Of a stretch of DNA of 64,000 nt, positions 1 through 17,620 are shown in pieces. The stretch covers positions 4,465,878-4,529,877 of the forward strand of contig NC_135174.1 in NCBI RefSeq assembly GCF_041146795.1, in the 5' to 3' direction. Origin of the DNA: Maylandia zebra (Eukaryota; Chordata; Actinopteri; Cichliformes; Cichlidae). The notes under the pieces are model-generated. The model saw nothing but the letters and a program-made list of their open reading frames with translations, had not been told where the DNA came from and ran no database searches. Both the position numbers and the translations under genes were made by a program. Every line of letters starts with the position of its first letter. Within the stretch, counting starts at the first letter, position 1.

Positions 1-809
1 TGTCAAAAGACTGCAGGATACCAGGAGTCTGTGGAAAACTGGCCCCGCGTTCCCTTGCTCTGACCTCTTTAAACATTCCCATTTGAGACTGGTTTCTACT
101 TCCAGGCTGTTGAATAAAATGCAGTGCATTTACACATTTCTAGTCTTATAGTACAGAAGCATATCCAGGGTTTGTTCATTGGTCAGCCATTTGTTAGCAA
201 GTGAGCATGCTCTTGTTTCTCGGTCAGATCAAACCTTCCATCACGCCTGGCTGCACAGTGCCAAGACTACAGCGAACACTGGCTCAAAGCTTAAAAATTG
301 AACTTCACTAACAGGTGATGTCATGTAGCCGTGGTTTGGGGAGGAAACTACTGGAAAACGTTTACATATTGCAGGAAATGATTCACGGGCGCGTTAAATA
401 AATGCTGAGTTTTAAATAATGAGGTGATAGGTGCTGGAAACGGGTTTTTTAGGTTTGGCACGTCTAATGGACACGCCTAAGCATAGGGTGGCGGTAAAGC
501 GCGCATAAGCGGTTTAAACGCCTCCAATAAAGCCAAAAGAAGACAAAGCATTGACTTAGATGGCACTGAGTTAAATGTAATAAGCTGACAGTGGGATTAA
601 GTACATGGTAACAGGCCTTGTTGAATCCTCCGCTTGCCCCCGCAGGTTAGTTTGCCGTCGTGTAACCGGACACATGCCTCTGCGTGCTGCTTTGCAAGTG
701 GCTGCTGTTCGCCTCTTTAACACCATCTAATATTAACCGCGGCACTCTGGCCACTTTGCCTCTTCTCTCTCGGTTTCTGTCATCTCTTCTGCTCAAGACT
801 TTATTCATT
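1..809. other. Upstream flank and 5' leader of mettl9
   Basis: No coding exon was recognised here. The stretch ends in the 5' leader of mettl9. A short upstream ATG at about 675 opens only a short reading frame, and another at 684 is in frame with the mettl9 start but gives a serine/leucine-rich leader unlike family members. I saw no TATA box or repeat that I could name. The promoter must lie here, but its elements are not defined. Confidence 0.5.
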
Positions 810-7147
<6,338 letters not shown>

Positions 7148-8050
7148 GTACTACAAGCACAGAGTATGTAGTTATATTTTCATGAGCATTCTTGAATCGC
7201 AGTGTTTGACTTTTTTAGAAGTGGCGAGTCGGGTGTGAAGCTCAGGTAACATAGTTTCAATGTTCACCAGCCATCTTGTTTAGTGAGACCTCTACCCAAA
7301 AATCTGGAAGGCATTTGGCCTATAAGAAAATGCCACTAATGGACTCTGATGTCATAACTCTTACACAACCAACAAAACATGAGATTTTTTTTTTGTCGTT
7401 ACCTGTGCTCACTGGAAGTATCATTCTGTATTGATGCAGAGGACCCTCTTGAGATGGTGTTTAACTGGACCCTTATTTTTCCCAACAAATTTTCTACCCA
7501 ATATCAGACAGTGAAGATGGTGCAAGTGAAAGAAAGGCATTTAAACACCCATTTTGTAGCCAGTTCATTATAATTTTACAATAACTTGAAGCAGAACTTT
7601 TAAAGTGAGCCCATGGAATTCCAGCTTCAATGACCACAAAAAGAATATTGTAGACTGTTCAAAGCTAGTTCTTTTCTTTCTTTCTTTTTCTTTTTTTAAT
7701 GAAAATAGATTAAAGCTTTATTCTTTGACAATAACATCTAAATCTTTAATTCTTGATATAAAATACCTGTTGGTGCTAGTAGATGTAACTATGATATAAA
7801 TGGACAAGGCCTTAGTTACCGCATTGACTTGTAAACTACTGGTTTTACTATTCCAAGCAATGCTGTAGCAGCAAGCCCTGCATTTATGGCTGTTTATGAA
7901 TTAAACTTTGTCTCTCAATGTTATGGCCTGAATCTATGCTGCTCAAATAATGGTGCAGAATGAATTTTTTTGGGGGGGGGGAAATGTGCCACACATAATG
8001 CAGTCTAAGTGTTTGTTCTAAATAAAATACACTTTTGAGCATTTCTTGGC
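7148..8050 (+). other. mettl9: mettl9 3' UTR with polyadenylation signal
   Basis: Non-coding sequence after the mettl9 stop. An AATAAA at 8021-8026 is the best candidate polyadenylation signal, which would end the transcript near 8045. I saw no other gene or named repeat in it. Confidence 0.6.
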
Positions 8051-9060
8051 TTAATTTTATTTTTGTCATGCTGCAGTGACGTTCCTGTAAGATAATATTT
8101 GCCTCAAAGAAATTTGACAATCTGTACCTTCAACAAATTCAATACTAGTGTATCCCAAGCCTAGTCTTCTGTGAGAACTATAAATGTATGCACTGCTTCC
8201 AAACAGCAGATTCAAACTTAGTCCAGCTATCAGATTATCCCCTACTCTTAATAGATCTCTGTGGGTTTTTTTTTTTTTTTATTTATTTGCTCTTGTGGTC
8301 TCAAAGGTTTTATACATATTTCAAAGATTGGCAAGTAGGCATTACTTGAATATTTTAAGGATTATCTTTGATTTGATGTATATTTAAGAAATGCATTTCT
8401 GCTCTTGCTTGTTACCAGACTCCAACGTACTGCTTGCCATTAAGTCTCATGTTGTACCTGTTTAAAAGGTTGGTCAGGGTTTGCAAAATGGAGCAGCGAA
8501 AGCACAATGAGCATATGGGGTCATATAATGGGGTGTTTATGTTTCACTAACAAGTTTTGGGGGACTTGGCAAGGACTGCTTAAAGTTGGTACGTGAGTAT
8601 GGGCAGATGGCTGATTACAGGAACCACCTGAGAGTCAACCTCTGCTGCAGACGAAACAGGATTGCCTCTAAAAATCTGCAAATAAGCTCTTCAGTTTCTG
8701 GAATTAATGTTTGGAGAGAACTTACTCCCAAATTGTGTAAATGTAGTTAAACCTTCTTCTCAATATGTATAAAAAATACTTATTCTGTGTCGTAGCAATA
8801 TGTAGAGTTAAATTCTGTTTTATAAGGAGAATTTAACTACACATCAGAATCATCTTTATTTGGGCAAATTTGTGCAAACAAACAAGGAATTTGACTCCAG
8901 TAGGTATAGCCAATAAATATGAGAAGATTAAAAAGAAAAATACAAGTTACAGAAAATCTTAAACTATGCAAAATATAACGAATTACAACTAGGCTATAAA
9001 TAGGATGAACATAGTACCACCTGAATGAAACTGGATATTAAAGTAAAATTTAACTCCACG
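8051..9060. other. Intergenic DNA with an antisense retroposon tail
   Basis: No gene recognised. From about 8842 to 8990 the sequence begins ATCAGAATCATCTTTATTTG and carries AAGGAATTTGACTCC, the reverse complement of a common fish retroposon 3' end. The remainder is AT-rich and unassigned. Confidence 0.5.
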
Positions 9061-9062
9061 TA

Positions 9063-10472
9063 CCGTATTTCCCGGACTACAAAGCGCACCTGAATATTAG
9101 CCGCACAAGCTAAAATCAGGGGAAAATCCTGTTTTGTACATACATTAGCCGCACCTGACTAAAAGCCGCAGGTGTTTCAATGTTGACTTATCATATGTAA
9201 GAGAATATGCACAAAGGGAATTGTCAGGAAAGAGATGGCTGTTTGGAGACACACCCCTTTTATTAATATTTTGAAAAACAAGTTATGGGTACATATTTGC
9301 ACATGTAGTACATAACAGTAACCTACAGCACACCAGAAAAATAGATTCGGACTACCTTTTAGGCTCAGGTGCAGTGACACGGCTTTAACAAGAAGAAAAG
9401 TCAGTCATTCACCATCTTTCTCTTCTTCCTGCGCTCTAAAACCACCAAAGTCCTCTTCTCCAGTGTCGGAAACGAACAGGCTCAGGATGGCTTCGTCATC
9501 CACTCTCCGCTTCTCTCCTTCGTTGTCACTTTCAAAACCAAAGAAATCCTCGTTGTCAGTGTCAGAGTCGAACACCCTCAGAAGGGCCGTGGCGGTGTCC
9601 TCCTCTCCATCATGCAGCAGTCCAGCCCTTCAAAATCCGTTGGTGATCGTGGATCTTTTCCACGCTGTCAGAATCCACCGGTGGAGTTGGGCATAACTTG
9701 CTTTTCGCAAGTTTATCGCCGCTCGTCATCCACGCCTCCCGCTGAATGCGTAGCGCTACTTTGAAGTTTGTTTTTCGCGCTACTTCGTATGGCACTACGT
9801 TGCCTGGCGGACGGACATGTGACTAACATACCACTCTTTAGTGATGGGACGTTCTGTATCGAGGCTTCGGAGCGTGTGTCGAGTAATGGAGGGGGCGTTT
9901 CCGCGAAGCGCGTATCGAGGCTTGCTTCATTTATGGGAGGAGCTGAAAATGATGACGTCCGAAGCCTCGCTGCCCGGCTGTACCACGTGACTGGTTCATG
10001 AAGCGGTTCGAACTTTGCCGCAAATAATCATTTTCCATACTGCCAGCATAAATATACACAGTATACTGCCATCACTACACTATAGGTGTTTTACACACTC
10101 CTTTTGTTGTTGACATTTACAGGCTGTGTGCAAAATGCCACACTCTTCAAATTCATGCCAGCTATTATTTTTACGTCCAGTAGGTGTCCTGCTAGAGCAA
10201 ATGAAGCTTCATGAAGCTTCGCGTTGGGGTGAACCAATTGGATGAAAAGCTTCAGTGCTTCATGGGGCTTCATCTGCCCATCACTACCACTCTTGAACCC
10301 CGATCCTTCCGCCAGGCAACGTAGTGCCGTACAACAGCGGAACAAACAAAACAAATCGTCTTACGATATCACAAAAATCATGGAAAATCCATAGAAAAGC
10401 CGCACCTGACTAAAAGCCGCAGGGTTCAAAGCTTGTGCAAAAAGTAGCGGCTTATAGCCCGACAATTACGGT
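9063..10472 (-). mobile_element. Decayed pogo/Tigger-like Tc1-mariner element, interrupted by a hAT MITE
   Basis: The left end CCGTATTTCCCGGACTACAA and the reverse complement of the right end, CCGTAATTGTCGGGCTATAA, form imperfect inverted repeats. Both ends abut TA (9061-9062 and 10473-10474), the Tc1-mariner target duplication. Read on the minus strand, about 9410-9620 encodes an acidic serine/aspartate-rich stretch (FDSDTDNEDFFGFESDNEGE) resembling the acidic C-terminal tail of pogo/Tigger transposases. The rest of the transposase is not recognisable. A 26-bp subterminal repeat is identical and direct at 9147-9172 and 10398-10423. A perfect 20-bp inverted repeat (9791-9810 and 10309-10328) flanks the nested insertion. 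The family call is tentative; the ends are well supported. Confidence 0.65.
9839..10286. mobile_element. hAT-type MITE with 8-bp target-site duplication
   Basis: The element has perfect 10-bp terminal inverted repeats (TAGTGATGGG at 9839-9848 and CCCATCACTA at 10277-10286). It is bounded by the exact 8-bp direct repeat CCACTCTT (9831-9838 and 10287-10294). An 8-bp duplication is diagnostic of hAT transposition. At 448 bp with no coding frame it is non-autonomous. It sits inside the pogo/Tigger-like element and is therefore younger. Confidence 0.92.
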
Positions 10473-10599
10473 ATTTACACGTGTCTTAGTAAAGGATAGA
10501 CGCTGATTTCCTGGTTCGTTTCCTTGACCATTGCAACTGGGAAAATGGAAACTTGTATTTACTTTCTTTTTTCGTAGAACTTCAAGGCAACGTTTTCTC

Positions 10600-10879
10600 C
10601 AGCATAGTTTATGCAAATTACCAATCGCTCTGTCCTGATTGGCTGGGACCAAGAGAGTTTCCCGTCTTGCATTGGATACTGCGGTCTTGGCCACGTCCCC
10701 AAGCCACGTCGCGCTTGACTCGCCATTTTCCCATCTTCTGGACCCAGAAACCGTTTATTCTAACATCACAGTGTCATTCAGCGCTGTCGGATAGGAAAAA
10801 AAAAAAACCGTTGCCGGAGACAGGCAGAGTTCTTCAGAGAATCTAGAATCGCCCTGCTACTTGCCGCGTTCCTGCAAAC
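10600..10879 (+). promoter_or_regulatory. kdelr2: Probable kdelr2 promoter with CCAAT boxes and two XBP1-like ACGT cores
   Basis: Just upstream of the kdelr2 start are three CCAAT/ATTGG boxes (10621-10625, 10638-10642, 10671-10675) and two GCCACGT sites (10690-10696 and 10703-10709). The latter match the ACGT core bound by XBP1 in unfolded-protein-response promoters. The strict ERSE spacing (CCAAT-N9-CCACG) is not met. KDEL receptors are known to be ER-stress induced, so the reading is plausible but inferred. Confidence 0.5.
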
Positions 10880-13800
10880 ATGAATATTTTCAGGCTAACC
10901 GGCGACCTCTCCCACTTAGCAGCTATCATCATCCTGCTGCTAAAAATATGGAAAACCAGGTCTTGTGCCGGTGAGTAGCCAAAGTCTTTAACTTAAGAGT
11001 TTAAGCGAACCTTAGTAGGCACAGCATGTGTCCTCTCGTGTAATTAGCAGTTTGAGGAGAAGTGAAAGCTGTCCACCGTGGAACTTATCTGTAGTTAGTT
11101 GGAACTCATTAGCCAGCTTTTGGCTAATGTTAGCTAGCTGGCTAGTAGTCCTGTCCATTTCAAGCGGTATGTTTTGTCATCAAGTAATGACAACCACTCC
11201 CGCGGCTGTCACTGTGCCTTTTAAGAATAGGACCCTGAAACTTGTTATGTGGTTCTGTCATCAGTTGTGCTACTAGCTTGTCTTGACAGTCCATTTGGCC
11301 CCAAACTAGCGTTAGATGGGGGACCTGAGGGCCACAGTACTTGATAGTTTGGCTTCGTCATTTCACCTGATTGACACTAAGCTAGTTCCACGTTTCAGCC
11401 TTACTGTTCCTGTGACTTGCTTTACTACAGCCTGGTATGACCTCTCTGACGTGGCAGCATCGAGTGCTCCCGAGTCTGCACATGCAAAGTCGGTGACTGG
11501 GTGAATGTTTTTGCTTGCAAGTCCAGCAGGTCTTTGAGGGAAAAGTAAATTCCTGCATTCTGTGAAACTTTGTTTTTCCTGTTATTGCTGTGGCCAAAGG
11601 TTAGGTTGCTATCACTGCAAGGGAGCCATACCTAGATTAAACCACACAATGGTGTGTGAGAGTGTAAAGGCGAACAAAACGAATAATTGACTTTGAAGTG
11701 CTAACAAGGTTTGGATCACCTGGTGTCCTTAGAGGACTGTTGAATTCATTAATGGGTTACAAACAATGTAATTTGATTACAAGTTGAGCAAGCAAGTAAA
11801 GCAGTTGCATAATAGCCTGTGTTTTTTAATGTAGAGAAGTGCAAGTAAGCCATTGCATCTGTTAATTAATTGACATTTATTAACAGATCATGAACAGCAA
11901 GCAATGCATTTTTTAAAGTGCACACTCTAACATAAAGTCTTATTGCATGTGTCTTGATGCATGCTCAATCATCCAGGTAAAGAAATCCCAAAAAATCGAT
12001 TATGTTCATGTGGTGCTAGTTTTGGTCAATATGCAAATGTAGTGTTTGTAAGGTTAGGGAAACCTGCAGTCAGCTGAGACTGAAGAAGTCACTTGGATGA
12101 ATGACAAAACGTTTCTCCCACTGAAAACACTACGTTTAGATGAACAGAATCAACTTTTTGGTATTGCATGTTTTTCAATTCAAGTTGAATCTATAATTCA
12201 CATGAGTTGTCTGTGTGTAGACCAGATTGGACATTTGGTGGACTAGTTCTGCCCCCCCAGACATCTCTGCCTTAGGCTTATTTGTTCCTGCAAATCAAAG
12301 TACTTCTGAGTGATTGCCTTTATCCCTTTACATCCTAATGGGAGTGGCTGCTTTAACAATACTTAAAGAAGCAGAAATAAATTGAAATGACTCACAAACA
12401 GTGGACCAGTAAAGGTGATAAAACTTTCAAATGAAACTTGATAAAGGAGCCATAATTGAATAAAACAATACATGAATATCAGGAAGTACAAAACCTCAGA
12501 TAATTACACAAGTTTTTAGTTTAGTTTTAAACAATTATGTTGTTGGAGCACACTTAATGGGAGTAGCAGAACATACAACGTTAGATTGTTCCAAGCAGCT
12601 TCACAATTTGTGTTTCCATGGGGGAATACTCTGGTGGCTTTTTCCAGAGCTCTGATTATGTACAACTTCAAAAACAAGCATTTAACGTTTAAAATCAACT
12701 CACTGGAAGATTTCTGTTATTAGTGAGTAATAGTAGTGCAGCTATTTGAGCATGAATGAGGTGGAAAAACTCTTGGCCTTTATAGTATCAGATGATTTAA
12801 AAAAAAAAAAAAAAAAAAAACAGGTTTTGTCACATGACAACATACCAGATACTTGTTCCAATTATATAATATCCTCTGCTCCTATACTAACCATATAATA
12901 GGGAGTAAAACATTATAATGTTAAGTTTAAAATACTTTGTGCTGTCTTTCACAGGTATTTCGGGAAAGAGTCAGATCTTGTTTGCCTTGGTGTTCACCAC
13001 TCGATACCTTGACCTGCTCACATCGTTCATCTCTCTCTACAACACCACCATGAAGGTAAGATCCTGCCCCCTTCTCATCATCACATCCTGCAGCATTTTC
13101 CATCCAAGCAATGAACACAGTGTGGGCGTAACCGGTACACCAGGCCCAACATGTCAGTGTTTGCTAAACGATACAGCTGCCAAATAATTTGTGGTAGGCT
13201 TGTACGAGGTGTCCATGCTGCACAACTGCAAGTACCTCAGGCCATTAGGTCACGAGAGTCTTAATGCTTTCCCATTTATATTTCAGATCATCTACATCGG
13301 ATGTTCATACGCCACTGTGTACCTGATCTACATGAAGTTCAAGGCAACTTATGATGGAAACCATGACACGTTCAGAGTGGAGTTCCTGGTCGTCCCTGTT
13401 GGTGGCCTGGCTTTCCTGGTTAACCATGACTTCTCTCCTCTGGAGGTCAGACATTCAAACACACAGCCAGGGCTGCTCTATGATAAAATAAAATTCATGA
13501 CTATATTGTTAAATCTTGAAATGACTGTTATTAGACACAACTACTCAAAGACTCCAAAAAAGAATAGATAATGTAAAAAAAGAAGAAGCGAGGAGAAATT
13601 GGTATGCAAGTTATGGAAGACAAAAGAGGGCTGTCATCTAGATTGATTCCTACTATGACAGGCTCTCTGCAGCACCTATAAGCCAACTATCTAAGAGCAG
13701 TCGATCTTTCATGCTGCTTCTGTGTTGTCATAGTGCCATAGATGGTAGTGTCGAACTATTAACAGAGCAGCAGGTATGGGAATCCTCATGTGCTGAACAG

Positions 13801-16616
13801 CAACATGGTGCTTCAAGTAGAGCAGGGCGATACGTCCAAAAATATTTATCACGATATACATTTGAAAATTTGCAATAACGATATAACTGACACTAGACAA
13901 AATACTTTACAACTCCAAAACTTTATTAGTGCAAAAAAAAAACATCAATGTATTTTCACTTAAACAAGCAGCTGTTTAATGTGAATTAAAGTTATATAAA
14001 AAATTAACAGTGCAAATGCAAATTCCTCGCTGACAGTTTAACCAAAAGGCATTTCCAGTGGAAATTGGCCGACATATCCTCAGCATAACCATGTGTAATA
14101 TCCACAAAACTTAAAAAGAGGTCATACACACACGATACGGTAATATTATGTTGAAGCACAGTACGTATCACTCCGCCAGGCTCCTGACTACGTTAGCTGT
14201 AATGCTCCAACAATCCATCAAGCAGTGCGGGTTCGTAGCTCAGCAAAGTCGTACTAAAACATTTGACAGGTTTTGAAGCGCCGTTTACATAAAATCATTT
14301 CGAGGTCAGTAAACACAACCAGAATTCATAAGGCACACGGGATTATAAGGGGCACTGTCGACTTTCAGAAAAATCAAAGGATTGATTTTAAGTGTGCCGT
14401 ATTTTCCAAACAACACTTTAATAACGAGGGCCCGCTAGCATGCGCTACCAAAAATAGTGCTTTGCTTTGTATCTGATGGACGAAAGCTAAACCAGTTCCA
14501 CACCACTGAAGTTGCAGCATTTTTACAAACCAGTTCTGGTTCATCCGTTTCATTCAACGATTTGCTTTCGCCGCAATGCTTTTTCCGACGTGTGCGTATG
14601 AAAACAAAGGCACTGCGCATGCGCGTTTTACCCATAGTCTATTGCGATATTTCATTTTTCTATCGTTGCCCAAAATTATACCAGTATTACCGTGAACGGT
14701 ATGATATAACCCAGCTTCAAGTTTCCATCATTGTGGTGGAGCTCTGTTTAAAACTTCTCAAAGGCAGCCGTGTTGGGTGCTGTTTATGGCTCGGAAAGTT
14801 TCTTGGCTTTAATTCAGCGTTCAGAGTTAATGACATATTTCATAACTGGAAACAAATGTGCACTTTTCTACCTGATGTGGGTCGCTGTATGCTGCATTAC
14901 CATCATTCACTAGGCTACGTTTTTTGCATCTTATACCACGGACATGGAGGAAACGGAGTATGCCTCCTTCAAAGCCTAGATCACGTGCGTTATCCGTGAC
15001 TGACATGTAGCCCAACTTAGGTCCAAACAAAGTTGTTTTCAAAATCTTTGGGAGAGAAAATCATAACTGAAACCAAAGTCTGAGGAATCACCCAGCACTT
15101 CATTCTATAGAGGGAACAGGATGCACATACATGTTAAACTCAGTCACGTGAGACAGCTGCCATGCAGCATGCATGCACCAGTGCAGACTTACTATGAAAA
15201 AAGGGTTATGTTTCAGTTTGATTTCTTTTACCGTGCCTCTGGCTGGTTTGTTTACATGTGCATGCTTTCTTTTTTCATGTATTTGCAACACACTGACTTG
15301 CAGAGTGTGTTTGTGAGCTTGATTTTCAGTCCAGGAAAATCACTTTAACATTTGCCCAAGTACTCACAGTTATGCCCGCCATTCAACACTGGCAAACATG
15401 ATAAAATCTCTGTATGTAAATTTAAAACACACATCACTGCTAACACTCTGCCATCCATTTCCTCCACCTCAGATCCTGTGGACATTTTCTATCTACTTGG
15501 AGTCAGTGGCCATCCTACCTCAGCTCTTCATGATCAGTAAGACGGGAGAAGCTGAGACCATCACCACCCACTACCTGTTCTTCCTGGGTCTGTACAGAGC
15601 TCTCTACCTCATCAACTGGATATGGAGGTTCTACTTTGAGGGGTTCTTTGATATGATTGCCATCGTTGCTGGAGTGGTGCAGACCATCCTCTACTGCGAC
15701 TTCTTCTATTTGTATGTAACAAAAGGTGAGTGCTGCTGCATTTTTCATTTCATTTTTTTAATTAAATATATATTTGTTCAAACCAAAGTTGAAAATCTCT
15801 TTAATGGTAGCAGTGCAGATATGTTGTAACTTGTTTCAAGGACAAAGCAAACATGAGCACAAGATTAGATTCTCCAATCTGAACATTTTGTTTTTACTGT
15901 GTGTAGTGTTTTGTTTTTTTTCTTTGGGTTTTTTTTTTTCATCATTTGCAATCCTAAACTTTTAAGGTTTGTCCATAAATTGATGTCATTGAGTTCATAA
16001 CTGTCTTGTTTACAAAAGAGTATCAGGAAGAGATGCATTGTCATATCAACTACTGCATCACTATAATGAAAAATTCAGAAACGCCCTCGATGCTTCATCA
16101 TTTATTGAGTTTTTAATATGAGTTTAAGACGACTTCCTTTTTCTTTTCTCACTGGTGACATCACAAACAACACAACCAATGCAGTGGCCATAAACCAGGC
16201 TTTACACTCATGTTTCAGAGCACACTGGACAGTACATATAGTCACTCCACCATCTTGTGGTAGAAACTGGTGTTCATCAAAATAATAGGTCGACTTCAGC
16301 TGATGTCTCTTAAACACAGTGCATAGACATTTGGATATAAATAGCAGTGGCTTCTTCACATCCCTTTGATTGCTTTAAATAATTCAGGTATAATAAGTTC
16401 CCTTTAACTACACTGATGTTAAAACAAATGTTGATGAAATAGTTTTCATATAAGTTTTGGTGTTCAAGTCTCAGGCAGCAAAAACACTAAACTGAAAAAA
16501 ATCAATCCATCAGTGTGTCTTCTTGTGATGAATGCTCCCTGTCTAATATGTTTAACATAAATCTGTCCTGTCTGGTTTCAGTACTGAAAGGAAAGAAGCT
16601 GAGTCTGCCAGCCTAA
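10880..16616 (+). CDS. kdelr2: KDEL (ER-lumen protein retention) receptor 2, five exons
   Basis: Exons: 10880-10970, 12955-13055, 13287-13445, 15473-15725, 16582-16616. The 639-nt CDS gives 212 aa, the same length as human KDELR2. It begins [20 protein letters not shown] and ends [17 protein letters not shown]2-type residues ([33 protein letters not shown]) separate it from KDELR1 and KDELR3. Family-known ligand and pH-sensing residues are present: R5, H12, R47 and D50. The lysine-rich C-terminal tail is the COPI-recruiting retrieval signal. Role: a seven-helix Golgi membrane receptor that binds the C-terminal KDEL signal of escaped ER proteins at low pH and returns them to the ER. Intron 1 (2 kb) and intron 3 (2 kb) hold repeats. 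It could be either of two teleost kdelr2 co-orthologues. Confidence 0.97.
11955..12165. repeat. Interspersed fish repeat in kdelr2 intron 1
   Basis: Contains GCATGCTCAATCATCCAGGT, TGAAGAAGTCACTTGGATGA and ACAAAACGTTTCTCCC, segments familiar from a high-copy fish interspersed repeat. No coding frame; family not determined. The rest of intron 1 (10971-12954) shows only a 22-base A run (12799-12820) and no recognised feature. Confidence 0.55.
13818..14713. mobile_element. hAT-like non-autonomous element in kdelr2 intron 3
   Basis: Exact 8-bp direct repeats GCTTCAAG (13810-13817 and 14714-14721) bracket an 896-bp element starting TAGAGCAGGGCGATACG. The reverse complement of its end reads TGGGTTATATCATACCG, only weakly similar. 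The 8-bp duplication points to hAT. Inside, about 14270-14420, lies a fragment of the fish repeat with GGATTATAAGG and GTGCCGTATTTTCC, so the element may be composite. No transposase is recognisable. It is placed well clear of the exon 3 and exon 4 splice sites. Confidence 0.75.
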
Positions 16617-17620
16617 GTGCCAAAGAAGAGTGTTTTGGCAGACTCAAATCGGGCAATTGGAGGGGAGGAGGAGGGGCAGCAGACACCTCTGACAGCCCCA
16701 TTCCCCCAATATCAGCAGTCACTTCCTCCTCTTCCCCTCCCACCAGTGTAAGATGCCTGAGACAGAGAGCTAGCAGGAGCCACTGGCTGATCCAGAATCA
16801 GTGGAATTGGAACACCTTCAGCAGCTGCTCCTTGGCCTGCAGATTTCTGTTTGATGCATCTTGCCTTAACTTTTTTTATTACTCTGTATAACGGAAGGGG
16901 AAAAAAAGCGAGAAATGTTTTCTACATAAAATGTGTGATCTGGAGATTCGACACATCGATGGAGCTCGGGAGATAAAATTGCCTGTGATTTGGCACTGTA
17001 TGATATAGAAGCAGACTTCTTGTGGTGGGATATTATTGAGCATTTTTAATAGTATTTGCAATCAAAATAAAATCTCTTTGTTCTTGTTTTTGTTTTTTTC
17101 TAAATCTGACTGAGGCGGCTTGTATTGAATCCCATAACTTTGATTCTGCCGTTCTGTTTTTGGCCAGTATGCATTCCCATTTGTAATGACTGCTGCTCAT
17201 GCCTTTTGGTGGAAAAAAAAAAATAGTAGTAGATGCCATAAATAGTTCTTTTTCAAAATCAAAGCAACTCTGAAGGTAACTTTAGAATATATTTTGGTTC
17301 AAATGCTGTCAGAAATGATGGGCATTAGATCCTCAGTGTATTCTCCGTCGCCATATGAAGCACTGTCCATATTAGGAGTAAACAAACGTGTGAAGAAAGT
17401 CAGTGAACTCACCGTTAATTGCTTTCGTTTAAAGTGACCGATGCCACCTGTAATTATACATCATTTCAAATGGTTCCTTTTATATGTTTGAGATGCATAA
17501 ACTCACTGGTTATGTGCTGTGTGTGAAGTCCCACTGCAGAGGTCTTTTTTTTTCCTTTTAGCTGCAAATGTATTTATTTTTTAATCTTCCTGCTGGTTTC
17601 CAATAAACAGTCTGTAGAAA
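16617..17620 (+). other. kdelr2: kdelr2 3' UTR with two polyadenylation signals
   Basis: Non-coding sequence after the kdelr2 stop. AATAAA at 17066-17071 and 17602-17607 are both plausible signals, giving a short and a long 3' UTR. I recognised no repeat or gene in it. Confidence 0.55.

Noticed and set aside
10671-10709. Canonical ERSE element in the kdelr2 promoter
   Set aside because: The CCAAT and CCACG parts are present but not in the CCAAT-N9-CCACG arrangement, so only XBP1-like ACGT cores were proposed.
14457-14999. 180-aa plus-strand frame in kdelr2 intron 3
   Set aside because: It starts inside the hAT-like element and crosses its edge. It has no domain and lies between two well-supported kdelr2 exons.
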